A stretch of DNA of 64,000 bases from Rhodothermales bacterium (GTDB taxonomy: Bacteria; Bacteroidota; Rhodothermia; Rhodothermales; VXPQ01). Location of the stretch: assembly GCA_951812345.1 (NCBI GenBank), contig OX638295.1:1126759-1190758 (forward strand). The letters are read 5' to 3'. Shown here in pieces: positions 43,449 to 51,646 of the stretch. The notes under the pieces are model-generated. The model had not been told where the DNA came from. It searched no databases and saw only the letters and a program-made list of their open reading frames with translations. A program made the translations under genes and the position numbers. The number at the start of each line of letters is the position of its first letter. Within the stretch, counting starts at the first letter, position 1.

Positions 43449-46289
43449 CTACCCCGTACTCTGCATTGCCGCCGCAATGCCGTTGATGCTCAGGAACAGC
43501 GCCTGCCGCAGCGCATCCTGCGTTTCCTCCTGCTCGGCGGCCCGGTACCGCTTGATGAGTTCGATCTGCAGCAGGTTGAGCACATCCGTATAGGGATTGC
43601 GCAGGAAAATGGATTTCTGAATGACCGGATTGCTGTCGAGCAGTTCGTTTTGCCCGGTGATCCGGAGAATCATGTCGTGCGCCCTGTGGAAATCTTCGGC
43701 GATCCGTTCGTGGATATGGGCGCCTTTCGAGGAATTTGCCAGTTCCCTGTAATGCTGTGAGATATCGAACCGCGCCCGCGCCATTTCCCGTTGCGCACTG
43801 TTCACGACGGCCCGGAAGAAGGTCCATTCCCGGAAGAGGGTCCGGAGCCGGGATACCATTTCCGGGTCTTCTTCCGCAAGCGAGGCGAGTGCGTGCCCCG
43901 TTCCGAACCAGCCCGGCAGGGTATACCGCGTCTGGGTCCATGCGAAAACCCACGGAATGGCCCGCAACGATTCGAAGTGTACCTCATGAGCAGAACCGCG
44001 CGAAACGGGGCGCGAAGCGATGGGCAACCGGCTTATCTGTTCGATCGGGGTGACTTGCGTATACCACGGCCAGAGGGCGCTGTCTTCGATGAGCCCCCGG
44101 TAGGCTTTCATGGAACTGCCGGCGATGCGATCCAGCAACTCGACATTTCCGGGCGCCGTTCCATAGTCGTTTTTTCCGTTCAGCCGGGATCCCGAGGCCG
44201 TGCTGACGATCATCGCACTGACAATCTGCTCCAGGTGCCGCCGGGCAATGTCCGGCAATGCATACCGGAACGAGATAACCTCTCCCTGCTCGGTAAACCG
44301 GATTTGTCCATTATGCACGACGGGCGGCATGGCGAGAATAGCCTGATTGGCCCGGCCGCCACCGCGCCCGACCGTGCCGCCCCGGCCGTGGAAAAGTCGC
44401 AACGTGACCCGGTGCTCTCTGCAGACGACGCCCAGGTCTTTTTGCGCCTTGTGCAGGGCCCAGTTGGCCATCCAGTATCCGCCGTCCTTGTTCGAATCCG
44501 AGTAGCCGAGCATGATTTCCTGGAAACGCCCGCGGGATTCCAGGTGCTTGTCGTACACGGGGTTGGAGAAAAGCGCGCTCATGAGGGCGTCTGCCTCCGC
44601 CAGGTCTTCAATCGTCTCGAAGAGGGGTACGATATCGAGCGGACAGTACAATTCCCCGTTCTGTATACGCCAGAGCCCAACCACCTTTGCCAGCAACATG
44701 GTCTCCAGTACGTCGCTCACGGTATGCGTCATGCTGATGACGTAACTGCCTATGGCGGACGGCTCTCGGTCAAGAATTTCCCGGACGGCCTCGAAGCTTT
44801 CCACGACTTGCTGCGCCATGTCGGGCAATTCGGCGTTGCGCGGCGCCAGAGCGCGCGGGTTTTCCAGTTCGCCGGCGAGCAGATCTATTTTTTCGGATTC
44901 GTCGAGGCTGGCGTAATCGTCGTGTACGTTTGCGGAGCGCAGGATAGCCGTTACGGCCTGCTCGTGTATGCGGCTGTGCTGTCGTACGTCCAGCGCCGCC
45001 ATGTGAAACCCGAACGTGCGCGCCCGGACGAGAATGCGCTGCAAGTGACCGGCTTCGGCATACGTTTCGTAGCCCGTTCCGACGAGACATTCCCGGAGCG
45101 TATCCAGGTCCCGGACAAAAGCCTCGCTGCTGTAGCTGCATGTAGTGTCCGTTTCCTGACGGCCCCGGCGCGGCGCATCCCGGTCCAGCTCGGCCTGCGC
45201 CTGCTGTGCGAGCCGGAGCAGGCGCTCCATCATATAACTTATCTTGAGCCGGTAAGGCTCGTGGCGGTATATTCGTTGGGCCTTTGCGTCGAGATCGATA
45301 TCTTTTGCATCAGCAGCGATCGCATCGTACAGTGCTTGGGGGACGGATACCTGCCGGCTCGAAACACTGAGTTCCCGGCGCAGCTCCACCAATTCTTCGT
45401 AAAAGATGTTGATGGCGGTGAGGCGCTGCCTGGCGAAGGTCCGCCGCGTTACGTCTGCCGTGACATTCGGATTGCCGTCCCGATCGCTTCCGATCCAGGA
45501 CCGATATTTCAGAAATACGGGGATGTCCCCCGATTTCCCGTAATAGGCATGCAGTCCCCGCCGTACGTCGTCATAGATGTCCGGTATGGTTTCCCGGATC
45601 GCATTACGCAGGAAATAAAGCCCCTGATCCACCTCGTCGTCCACGCTGGGCCTATCCGCGCGAATCTCGTCGGTGGACAGGAGCAGGGCGATCTGGTTTC
45701 GGACCTCCGAGAGGGCCCGTTCTTTTTCTCTCGGCGTCAGGCACTCCCGGTTGAGCCGCGACAGGATCCGGGAGATATGCTGCTGCTTGTACAGGATGCT
45801 GAGCCGCCGAGCCTCGGTAGGATGCGCTGTCAGTGTCGGCTGAATATCCAGTTGGCGGAAGAGCGCAAGCACCTCCTCGTAGGAGTATCCCTGTTCCTTG
45901 AGATAGTGGATCGCCTCGAGGATGGATTCCGCCCGGGGTTGTTCCGGCGATCCGGCACGGGCCCGATCCCGGTTGATGCGGATGATTTCTTCCTGCTCCG
46001 CCTGATTCACCAGGTGGAAGAATGCGGTGTAGGCGCGAAGCAGCCAGAGAATCTCCTCGTCGCCAAGCTGCGCAATGCGGTCTTTCGCCTTTATGCGGGG
46101 CGCCGGGGCATTCTCCGCCACGGATTGCTTGCAGAGCATCCGCAACTCTTCCACCAGGTCGAGGATATCCTGCCCCGCCTGCTGGCGTATAGCCTGCCCC
46201 AGAAGCATGCCAAGGAGATTGACCTGCCGGCTCAACGGGCGCGATATGCCCGTGCCCTCTGCCTCGACGTCAAGCCCCGAAAGCTGCAT
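43449..46289 (-). CDS. ppc: Phosphoenolpyruvate carboxylase
   Basis: A 946-aa enzyme fixing bicarbonate to PEP to give oxaloacetate. Catalytic and structural motifs are present in order: LTAHPTEARR (about residues 155-164), the PEP-binding GSDRDGNP, GYSDSNKDGGYWMANW, and the mobile loop FHGRGGTVGRGGG. The C-terminus reads MQSTG where nearly all PEPCs end QNTG, and that tail contributes to the active site. Length is typical. It replenishes the TCA cycle alongside the PDH and IDH genes in this window. Confidence 0.95.
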   Translation of the reverse strand: MQLSGLDVEAEGTGISRPLSRQVNLLGMLLGQAIRQQAGQDILDLVEELRMLCKQSVAENAPAPRIKAKDRIAQLGDEEILWLLRAYTAFFHLVNQAEQEEIIRINRDRARAGSPEQPRAESILEAIHYLKEQGYSYEEVLALFRQLDIQPTLTAHPTEARRLSILYKQQHISRILSRLNRECLTPREKERALSEVRNQIALLLSTDEIRADRPSVDDEVDQGLYFLRNAIRETIPDIYDDVRRGLHAYYGKSGDIPVFLKYRSWIGSDRDGNPNVTADVTRRTFARQRLTAINIFYEELVELRRELSVSSRQVSVPQALYDAIAADAKDIDLDAKAQRIYRHEPYRLKISYMMERLLRLAQQAQAELDRDAPRRGRQETDTTCSYSSEAFVRDLDTLRECLVGTGYETYAEAGHLQRILVRARTFGFHMAALDVRQHSRIHEQAVTAILRSANVHDDYASLDESEKIDLLAGELENPRALAPRNAELPDMAQQVVESFEAVREILDREPSAIGSYVISMTHTVSDVLETMLLAKVVGLWRIQNGELYCPLDIVPLFETIEDLAEADALMSALFSNPVYDKHLESRGRFQEIMLGYSDSNKDGGYWMANWALHKAQKDLGVVCREHRVTLRLFHGRGGTVGRGGGRANQAILAMPPVVHNGQIRFTEQGEVISFRYALPDIARRHLEQIVSAMIVSTASGSRLNGKNDYGTAPGNVELLDRIAGSSMKAYRGLIEDSALWPWYTQVTPIEQISRLPIASRPVSRGSAHEVHFESLRAIPWVFAWTQTRYTLPGWFGTGHALASLAEEDPEMVSRLRTLFREWTFFRAVVNSAQREMARARFDISQHYRELANSSKGAHIHERIAEDFHRAHDMILRITGQNELLDSNPVIQKSIFLRNPYTDVLNLLQIELIKRYRAAEQEETQDALRQALFLSINGIAAAMQSTG

Positions 46290-46361
46290 GGCGTGTCCGC
46301 ATCATGATTTCGACGAGGCGACCTTGCGAGGCGTCGTCTTTCCGGGATAATAGCCGGCGAA

Positions 46362-46931
46362 TTATTCCACCGGCGTTACGGAAATGGCCACGCTCGTCTG
46401 ATCCCACATCATGGAAAGCATGCCGGCAGAGCCTTCCTCGTTCGCTTCGAGGGTGATCGTGAACGCCTCGTAGATATCGTCGGTCATGCTTACCGGGGTT
46501 TCCAGGCGCAGCACATCGTGCTCCTCCGAGTAGGAAAAGGCGCCCCACATGCCCAGGCCTGCATTCACGACCAGGGTCCATGTTTCCTCGTTCGGGATGG
46601 CGAGGAGGGCATAGGTGCCTGCGGCCAGGTCCATATCTCCGAGCTGGATGTCTTGCGTCACGGTCAATTCCGTGGCTTCGTTGGCGCCCAGACGCCAAAC
46701 CTGATCGAACGGCACCAGTCCGCCGAAAATTTCCCGGTCGCGCTTGCGGGGCGATCCGTAGTGTATGCTGGCGTAGGTCCCATCGCTGAACGAGGTCTGG
46801 GTAACGGCCCGCGGGCTCGCCGGATTGGGCGGCTCAATGACGTCCTGTGCGGCGACGGAATGAGCGCCGAAAACGAGAAGACCTGCTGCGACGAGCAGGG
46901 GGAGTAAGGTGCGGTGCATGGTTGCAGTCAT
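46362..46931 (-). CDS. DUF2911-domain secreted protein
   Basis: A 189-aa exported protein with a signal peptide ending GAHSVAAQ. The rest is one DUF2911 domain: SPRAVTQTSFSDGTYASIHY, FGGLVPFDQVWRLGANEATE, GTYALLAIPNEETW and a C-terminal strand region with MLSMMWDQTSVAISV. The family is frequent in Bacteroidota and structurally beta-rich, with no defined function. Two ATGs four codons apart are possible starts. Confidence 0.85.
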   Translation of the reverse strand: MTATMHRTLLPLLVAAGLLVFGAHSVAAQDVIEPPNPASPRAVTQTSFSDGTYASIHYGSPRKRDREIFGGLVPFDQVWRLGANEATELTVTQDIQLGDMDLAAGTYALLAIPNEETWTLVVNAGLGMWGAFSYSEEHDVLRLETPVSMTDDIYEAFTITLEANEEGSAGMLSMMWDQTSVAISVTPVE

Positions 46932-46984
46932 GGTGTGATTGTTTTTGTATGGATAGCGGATGGAATATACGACCGGGATCGCAT

Positions 46985-47776
46985 CTATTCGCGGATTTCC
47001 TCTACGACGATGCCGGTCGTTTCGATGACGGACACCGTATCCAGTTCCTGGATGTGCAGCAGGCTGTCCATTTGTTCGATAGGGTCCCCCGGCGCCGAGA
47101 TAACCGGCGAGGTGAAATTCAGATAGTCCTGGAAGTGAACGCCGCCCACGGTGCGCGCATTGTACGCCTCCCGGAAGCGTGTCCCTGCATCGTCCGTTTC
47201 GAAATCGTAGGCGAAATAGTCCATGGTGTGCCGATCGCGGTGGATCCAATACACGAACCGGTCCTGGTAGTCGAGGCCTCCTCCTTCCTGCCGGAAGGTC
47301 ACTTCGATCTCGTGGTACGGCTCGCCCTTGACGGTTTCCTCGGCAAGATACCGGGCTTGCACCGCGTCGTCGGTCAACTTGAAGGGCAGCAGCATGAAGT
47401 AGGAGACGGCGTTGAGGGAGAAGGCGTAGCTGGCGGCCGTCTCCTCCGGCAGGTCCACGCGCGCCCCGTCTATTTCCCGGTAGAATCCGTCGTTATTCAA
47501 TACGTCCCGGATATACCCGGCCGAATCCGGTCGCTCGCGCTCGTACTGGAACATCCCTCCGTCGAGTATCATGGTGTAGCGGTATTCCCGGAAATCGTAA
47601 CTGATTTTCACCCGGTCCGCGTGTTCGCCGCCGTGCGCAAGCACAGCCTGCTGTACGATATCCGCCGCTTTGTTTTGGGCGGGAGCCTGTTCGGATTCCC
47701 CGCCGCCGCATGCCGCAAGGGCAAGAAGCACAGCGCAAGTCAGGGTTGTGATCGTACGGGTCGATAAACGAAGCAT
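46985..47776 (-). CDS. DUF6503-like outer-membrane lipoprotein
   Basis: A 263-aa protein with a lipobox (CAVLLALAAC, Cys at about 23) followed by a Gly/Glu/Ala linker. The C-terminal body (about 40-255) contains KISYDFREYRYTMILDGGMF, YEREIDGARVDL-type strands and DRFVYWIHRDRHTMDYFAYD. It resembles the DUF6503 / LolA-like lipoprotein-binding folds of Bacteroidota. It lies 53 bp upstream of the DUF2911 gene on the same strand, so the two may be cotranscribed. Function unknown. Confidence 0.75.
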   Translation of the reverse strand: MLRLSTRTITTLTCAVLLALAACGGGESEQAPAQNKAADIVQQAVLAHGGEHADRVKISYDFREYRYTMILDGGMFQYERERPDSAGYIRDVLNNDGFYREIDGARVDLPEETAASYAFSLNAVSYFMLLPFKLTDDAVQARYLAEETVKGEPYHEIEVTFRQEGGGLDYQDRFVYWIHRDRHTMDYFAYDFETDDAGTRFREAYNARTVGGVHFQDYLNFTSPVISAPGDPIEQMDSLLHIQELDTVSVIETTGIVVEEIRE

Positions 47777-47809
47777 TTCTTCGGTAGAATTTACAAGGTT
47801 GAGGGGACG

Positions 47810-50800
47810 TCAATCCCAGGGAAGACGGTCCAGCTGCACGCCAAGCAGCCAGCGGAAGGCGAAGGGCGCGTCGCTGTCCGCGTATTCGTAATCGTTCGCC
47901 CACAGGGGAAAGCGCGCCACGAGCACGAGATCCGACAGGAAGTCGGATTGTCGGACCCACCGGTCGAATCCCCGCAGGCGATTCAGATCGTACCGCACGC
48001 CGATTCCGGCGTCCATCAGGGTCTTTTTCCGGCGCTCGTCATGCTCTTCCTCGTTCAGGTCTCCCACTTGTCCGGCGCCCATAAACAGTTCCAGCCGGAG
48101 GGGGCGCAGGAACCTCGGCCCATGCAACCGGGGCGAGAGCAGCCTTGCGCTGAAGGCGACCATTTCCGTTGCGCTGAAAGGGATATCTTCCTCGTCCGGC
48201 TGAATGTCCGAATCGCCGTTCCGGTGCGCGTGCGCGTCGGTATCCTGGTATGGGTGCGTACCCAGGGCATACGGCTCCGTCTGGCGCATGTAAGCGACCG
48301 GGCCCGGCGCGCCAAAGGCCACCCAGGGCGCATCGCGGAACGGTTCTTCGAAGAGCCCTTCCACCGTCCGGTACGCCGTGTCGTTCCACTGTTCTTCAAG
48401 AGATACGCCCCCGAAACGGAATCGCTTGTCCGGAGAGAGGACATCCGGTTCTCCGCCCCCGAAGAAGAGGCGCGCGGATCCCATGAACGGCCCGATCGGC
48501 ATGCTGACAGCCAAATCCATCGACATCCGGTTGGCCGTGTATGGTCCATCGCCGTCTGCGCCTCCTTCCACGAAAAGGGCGTACCGGTACCAGTCGCTCG
48601 CTCCTTCCAGATGCCCGTAGGCGGAAAACATGTCCTGCAGGTGGAGGCTGGACGTATACCGGGTTCTGGCGCGGTCGCTTGTCAGCCAACGGCTCTTTGC
48701 GCCGAGCGTAAAGCGGCGGTTCCTGGGTCTAAGCAAATCGTCCGGATCCGAAAAGGACACCCGCATGTCGCCTTGGTAAACCCCCAGTTGTTTCTGTGTC
48801 CGGGACGACCAGTTTATCAGGTAGCCCCTCAGATACTCTTCCGAGTTGGAGAGGTCGTAGTTGAGGCCGTCGAGCGCCGAAAAATACGGCGACTCGTCAT
48901 CCGCCAGAAAGTAGTTAACGTCCGGTTTGTCGCCTTCGCTGAAGAGCACCAGCGGCCAGAGCTTCACCATACCCTTTCTTTCTTTTCCGGCGAGGGGATA
49001 CGCCCCGCGGTATTGTACGCCTGCGCCGAGACCCCAGAATTGGTTGACCTGTGCGAGAGGGCGCCATCCGTAGGCGTACCGGCGCATGTTGGGGGAAGGA
49101 GGTTTCAGGAAAGAAATCTCGATGGGTCGCGCGGTGGTGTTGTTGAGCCGGTCCGATTCCGGGGTCCGTACGTACGGGTCGATTTCGGCGCTGCGCGGCC
49201 TCGTCGGCAGCATGACTTCCAGCGCGTATTCCGGCGAGGTCCAGGCCCAGGGCGCCGCCACGATCCAGTCTTCCGGAACGGGTTTGTGCCCCTGCATGAC
49301 GCCCAGCGGGATATGCACCCACTGAACCGACCCGTCTTCAAGCGTGATTTGCAGGTCGATGGGCATGACGGCCCGTCCCAGTCTTTTCAGCGTCATGGTC
49401 GCGCGCCATGCGGCGCCGTCCAGAGTTCGCCTGAATCTCCGCACCTCGTAATCCAGTTCCCAGTCCACGTCCCCGAATTGCTGGAAATACCAGTCGAGGC
49501 GGATGCCCGATACCTGCTCGGCGATACGCTCGACATCGTGCGGACCGGCGTGCCGGAACGCCAATTGCCGGTGGTATTCGAGCAGAAACCGGTCGCGCAG
49601 CGAATCGGAGATGACGTAGCCCAGCATATCGAGTATCATTTCGCCGCCCGAATAAGAGGACACGCCATAGGCGACGTTCGTATCGAACCAGTCGCTGGGG
49701 GTGTTCAACGGCTCGAAGAGGCCAAGGCGCTTCATATTCAGGATACCGGACAGGGCGCTGGCGTGCGAAGGCCGCGGTTGCTCGCGGATGTGCGCCAGCG
49801 CTTCGCGCGTTGCGTAATTCGCGAAACCTTCATCCAGCCACGCATGATCGGCTTCGTTCGACCCGATCATCCCGTAGAACCACATATGCGCCACTTCGTG
49901 GGCCGTTACGCCGAGAAGAGAGGGTGGGGGGCGCTTGCCTGTTACGAGGGTAATCATCGGGTATTCCATTCCGCCGTCCCCACCCTGCGCAATGGTCATC
50001 TGCGGATAGAGATAGCGGCCGTAGCGTTCCTCGAAGAACGCCATGATCTTCGGGGCGGCTTCGTGGAGCGTTTGCCATACCTCGGCTATATCCGGCTGGT
50101 AGAGCAGGTGAATGGCGTAGCCTGCTTCCGTTTCGAGCACATCGTGAATGTAGTCCGGGTCGGCCGACCAGGCGAAGTCATGGACATTTTCTGCGTAAAA
50201 ATGCCAGGTCAGCGAATCGGTTTGTGCTGCAGGGGTATCCGTATTGAGCGAATCGCTTGCGTAGCCGTGGCCGACCTCGTTCGGGTTCCGCAGGGTTCCC
50301 GTGGCTGCGACGATATATTCGGAGGGCAGGGTGATGCGTACGTCGAAGGTTCCGAACGGGGCGTAAAACTCCCGGCCGACATAGGGGTCCGCATGCCATC
50401 CGCGCGCATCGTACTGCGCGAGTTTCGGATACCATTGCGTCATGGAATAATCGATTCCTTCACGACTGTCCCGCCCGCTGCGGCGGGTCTGGAGGGGGAT
50501 TTGCGAAACGAACGTCATGTCGAAAACGGTCTGACCGCCCGGTGGGAGGGGGCGGGCCAACGCCACCTCCATGACGGTGTCGAATATCCGATGCGAAACG
50601 GGCTCGCCGTCCTGCGCAAGCGATTCGATGCGGTGATAGCCGATCTCGTCCGGGCCAAGGTCAAAGATGCGGGGCGCTGTGCGCGGGTCGGGATCCGGCA
50701 ATTGCCGGTTCCGTTCGGCCATCATGGAATGGGGCTGGAAGGCGTTGAAGTAGAGATGATAGAATACGCGGGAGAGCGTGTCCGGGGAGGTGTTGGTATA

Positions 50801-51034
50801 CGTGAGGCGTTGCCGTCCTTCCATGGCGTGCCGGTCCGGATGGACGGTGATGTCCATCTCGTAACGGACGGTTGGATTCGGATTTTGCTCCTTCGAGGCA
50901 GCGTGCGATGGCGGGAAAATTGGGTCCGACGGTTGGCGGGCCTGCCCGCTCGATGCCGAAAGCAGACCCGTGAGGAGTAGCAGAACGGCGTGTCGAATAC
51001 GGATCATCGGGTAGGTCGATAGGCGGTACGTCAT
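47810..51034 (-). CDS. M1-family metallopeptidase with C-terminal outer-membrane beta-barrel-like domain
   Basis: About 1074 aa. A signal peptide (HAVLLLLTGLLSASSGQA) is followed by an aminopeptidase-N-type N-terminal domain. The gluzincin domain has GGMEYPM (about 353, exopeptidase motif) and HEVAHMWFYGMIGSNEADHA (about 378). Glu in LDEGFANYATRE (about 401) is the third zinc ligand. Residues about 700-1074 are beta-rich with glycine and aromatic alternation (RFTLGAKSRWL, GVRYDLNRLRGF, LVLVARFPLW), like an Omp85/surface-antigen barrel. ATGs at 51034 and 51007 are both plausible. It probably acts at the outer membrane on peptides. Confidence 0.85.
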   Translation of the reverse strand: MTYRLSTYPMIRIRHAVLLLLTGLLSASSGQARQPSDPIFPPSHAASKEQNPNPTVRYEMDITVHPDRHAMEGRQRLTYTNTSPDTLSRVFYHLYFNAFQPHSMMAERNRQLPDPDPRTAPRIFDLGPDEIGYHRIESLAQDGEPVSHRIFDTVMEVALARPLPPGGQTVFDMTFVSQIPLQTRRSGRDSREGIDYSMTQWYPKLAQYDARGWHADPYVGREFYAPFGTFDVRITLPSEYIVAATGTLRNPNEVGHGYASDSLNTDTPAAQTDSLTWHFYAENVHDFAWSADPDYIHDVLETEAGYAIHLLYQPDIAEVWQTLHEAAPKIMAFFEERYGRYLYPQMTIAQGGDGGMEYPMITLVTGKRPPPSLLGVTAHEVAHMWFYGMIGSNEADHAWLDEGFANYATREALAHIREQPRPSHASALSGILNMKRLGLFEPLNTPSDWFDTNVAYGVSSYSGGEMILDMLGYVISDSLRDRFLLEYHRQLAFRHAGPHDVERIAEQVSGIRLDWYFQQFGDVDWELDYEVRRFRRTLDGAAWRATMTLKRLGRAVMPIDLQITLEDGSVQWVHIPLGVMQGHKPVPEDWIVAAPWAWTSPEYALEVMLPTRPRSAEIDPYVRTPESDRLNNTTARPIEISFLKPPSPNMRRYAYGWRPLAQVNQFWGLGAGVQYRGAYPLAGKERKGMVKLWPLVLFSEGDKPDVNYFLADDESPYFSALDGLNYDLSNSEEYLRGYLINWSSRTQKQLGVYQGDMRVSFSDPDDLLRPRNRRFTLGAKSRWLTSDRARTRYTSSLHLQDMFSAYGHLEGASDWYRYALFVEGGADGDGPYTANRMSMDLAVSMPIGPFMGSARLFFGGGEPDVLSPDKRFRFGGVSLEEQWNDTAYRTVEGLFEEPFRDAPWVAFGAPGPVAYMRQTEPYALGTHPYQDTDAHAHRNGDSDIQPDEEDIPFSATEMVAFSARLLSPRLHGPRFLRPLRLELFMGAGQVGDLNEEEHDERRKKTLMDAGIGVRYDLNRLRGFDRWVRQSDFLSDLVLVARFPLWANDYEYADSDAPFAFRWLLGVQLDRLPWD

Positions 51035-51177
51035 GTGAAATGTGTGGCGGCGGTGCGTGCAGCACGCAGAAACACCACGAAGGGCGTATGCCTCCCCAGG
51101 ATGCTTGTTCCTGAACCGGGCGGGCGTTGCGCTGCGAACTACCGGAAACGACGTGTCCGGCGCGGCGTTAAGGACAT

Positions 51178-51297
51178 GTGGATACACTGATCAAGGCCAC
51201 TTCGATCAGCGCTTCACGTTCGCGAGTAAAGAACGTCATGATTTGATCGTTGAAATCATCGGGTAAATACTAAAGGATACTCTGATCAAGGCATGCT
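51178..51297 (+). repeat. Left-half copy of the dispersed repeat, with a second left end
   Basis: GTGGATACACTGATCAAGGC begins a copy of the repeat's left half (GCGCTTCACGTTCGCGAGTA, then CGTTGAAATCATC as in copy C). A second direct left end, AAAGGATACTCTGATCAAGG, follows at about 51272. This suggests a deletion or nested insertion. Confidence 0.75.
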
Positions 51298-51299
51298 GA

Positions 51300-51646
51300 A
51301 ATGGCCGGGGCCTTGCCGCCATGCGAGGCGATAGCATGCTGGCCGAACCCGCCGAGCGTTTGGAGGTGCATCCGGTATCCAATCCTGGAATAAGCAGGCC
51401 GCCGAGAAGGCGTTCACTCCGTCATTCACCGTCAGCGTGAACTCCAACACCGACGATTTCGTCAGAAACTGCGTCGGCGCCGTGAACGTCGGCGACTGCT
51501 CCATCGAACTCGACAGCGTGATCCCCGCCGGAGCGCCCCAGGCGTAGGTCAGCGAGGCGCCCTCCGCGTCCGTACCCGAACCGGAGAGCATCACCGTATC
51601 CCCCTCGTTCACCGTCCGGTCGGCGCCTGCGTTGGCCATCGGCGCA
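51300..51646 (-). pseudogene. Frameshifted PKD-like remnant of the large LRR protein
   Basis: On the minus strand, 51646 down to about 51400 encodes PMANAGADRTVNEGDTVMLS and TFTAPTQFLTKSSVLEFTLT, clearly homologous to the PKD-like domain at about 56430-56690. It is one frame off from the large LRR gene, whose TGA at 51647 falls right at the junction. The similarity fades at NAFSA and the frame then ends at 51286. It is a severed C-terminal part, not an independent gene; no start or signal peptide is present. Confidence 0.75.

Noticed and set aside
43791-46307. 838-codon plus-strand frame opposite PEP carboxylase
   Set aside because: Antisense to an intact, strongly conserved enzyme; sequence is low-quality Arg/Pro/Val-rich.
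47948-50980. 1010-codon plus-strand frame opposite the M1 peptidase
   Set aside because: Antisense shadow; no domain, while the minus strand has HEVAH, GGMEYP and a signal peptide.
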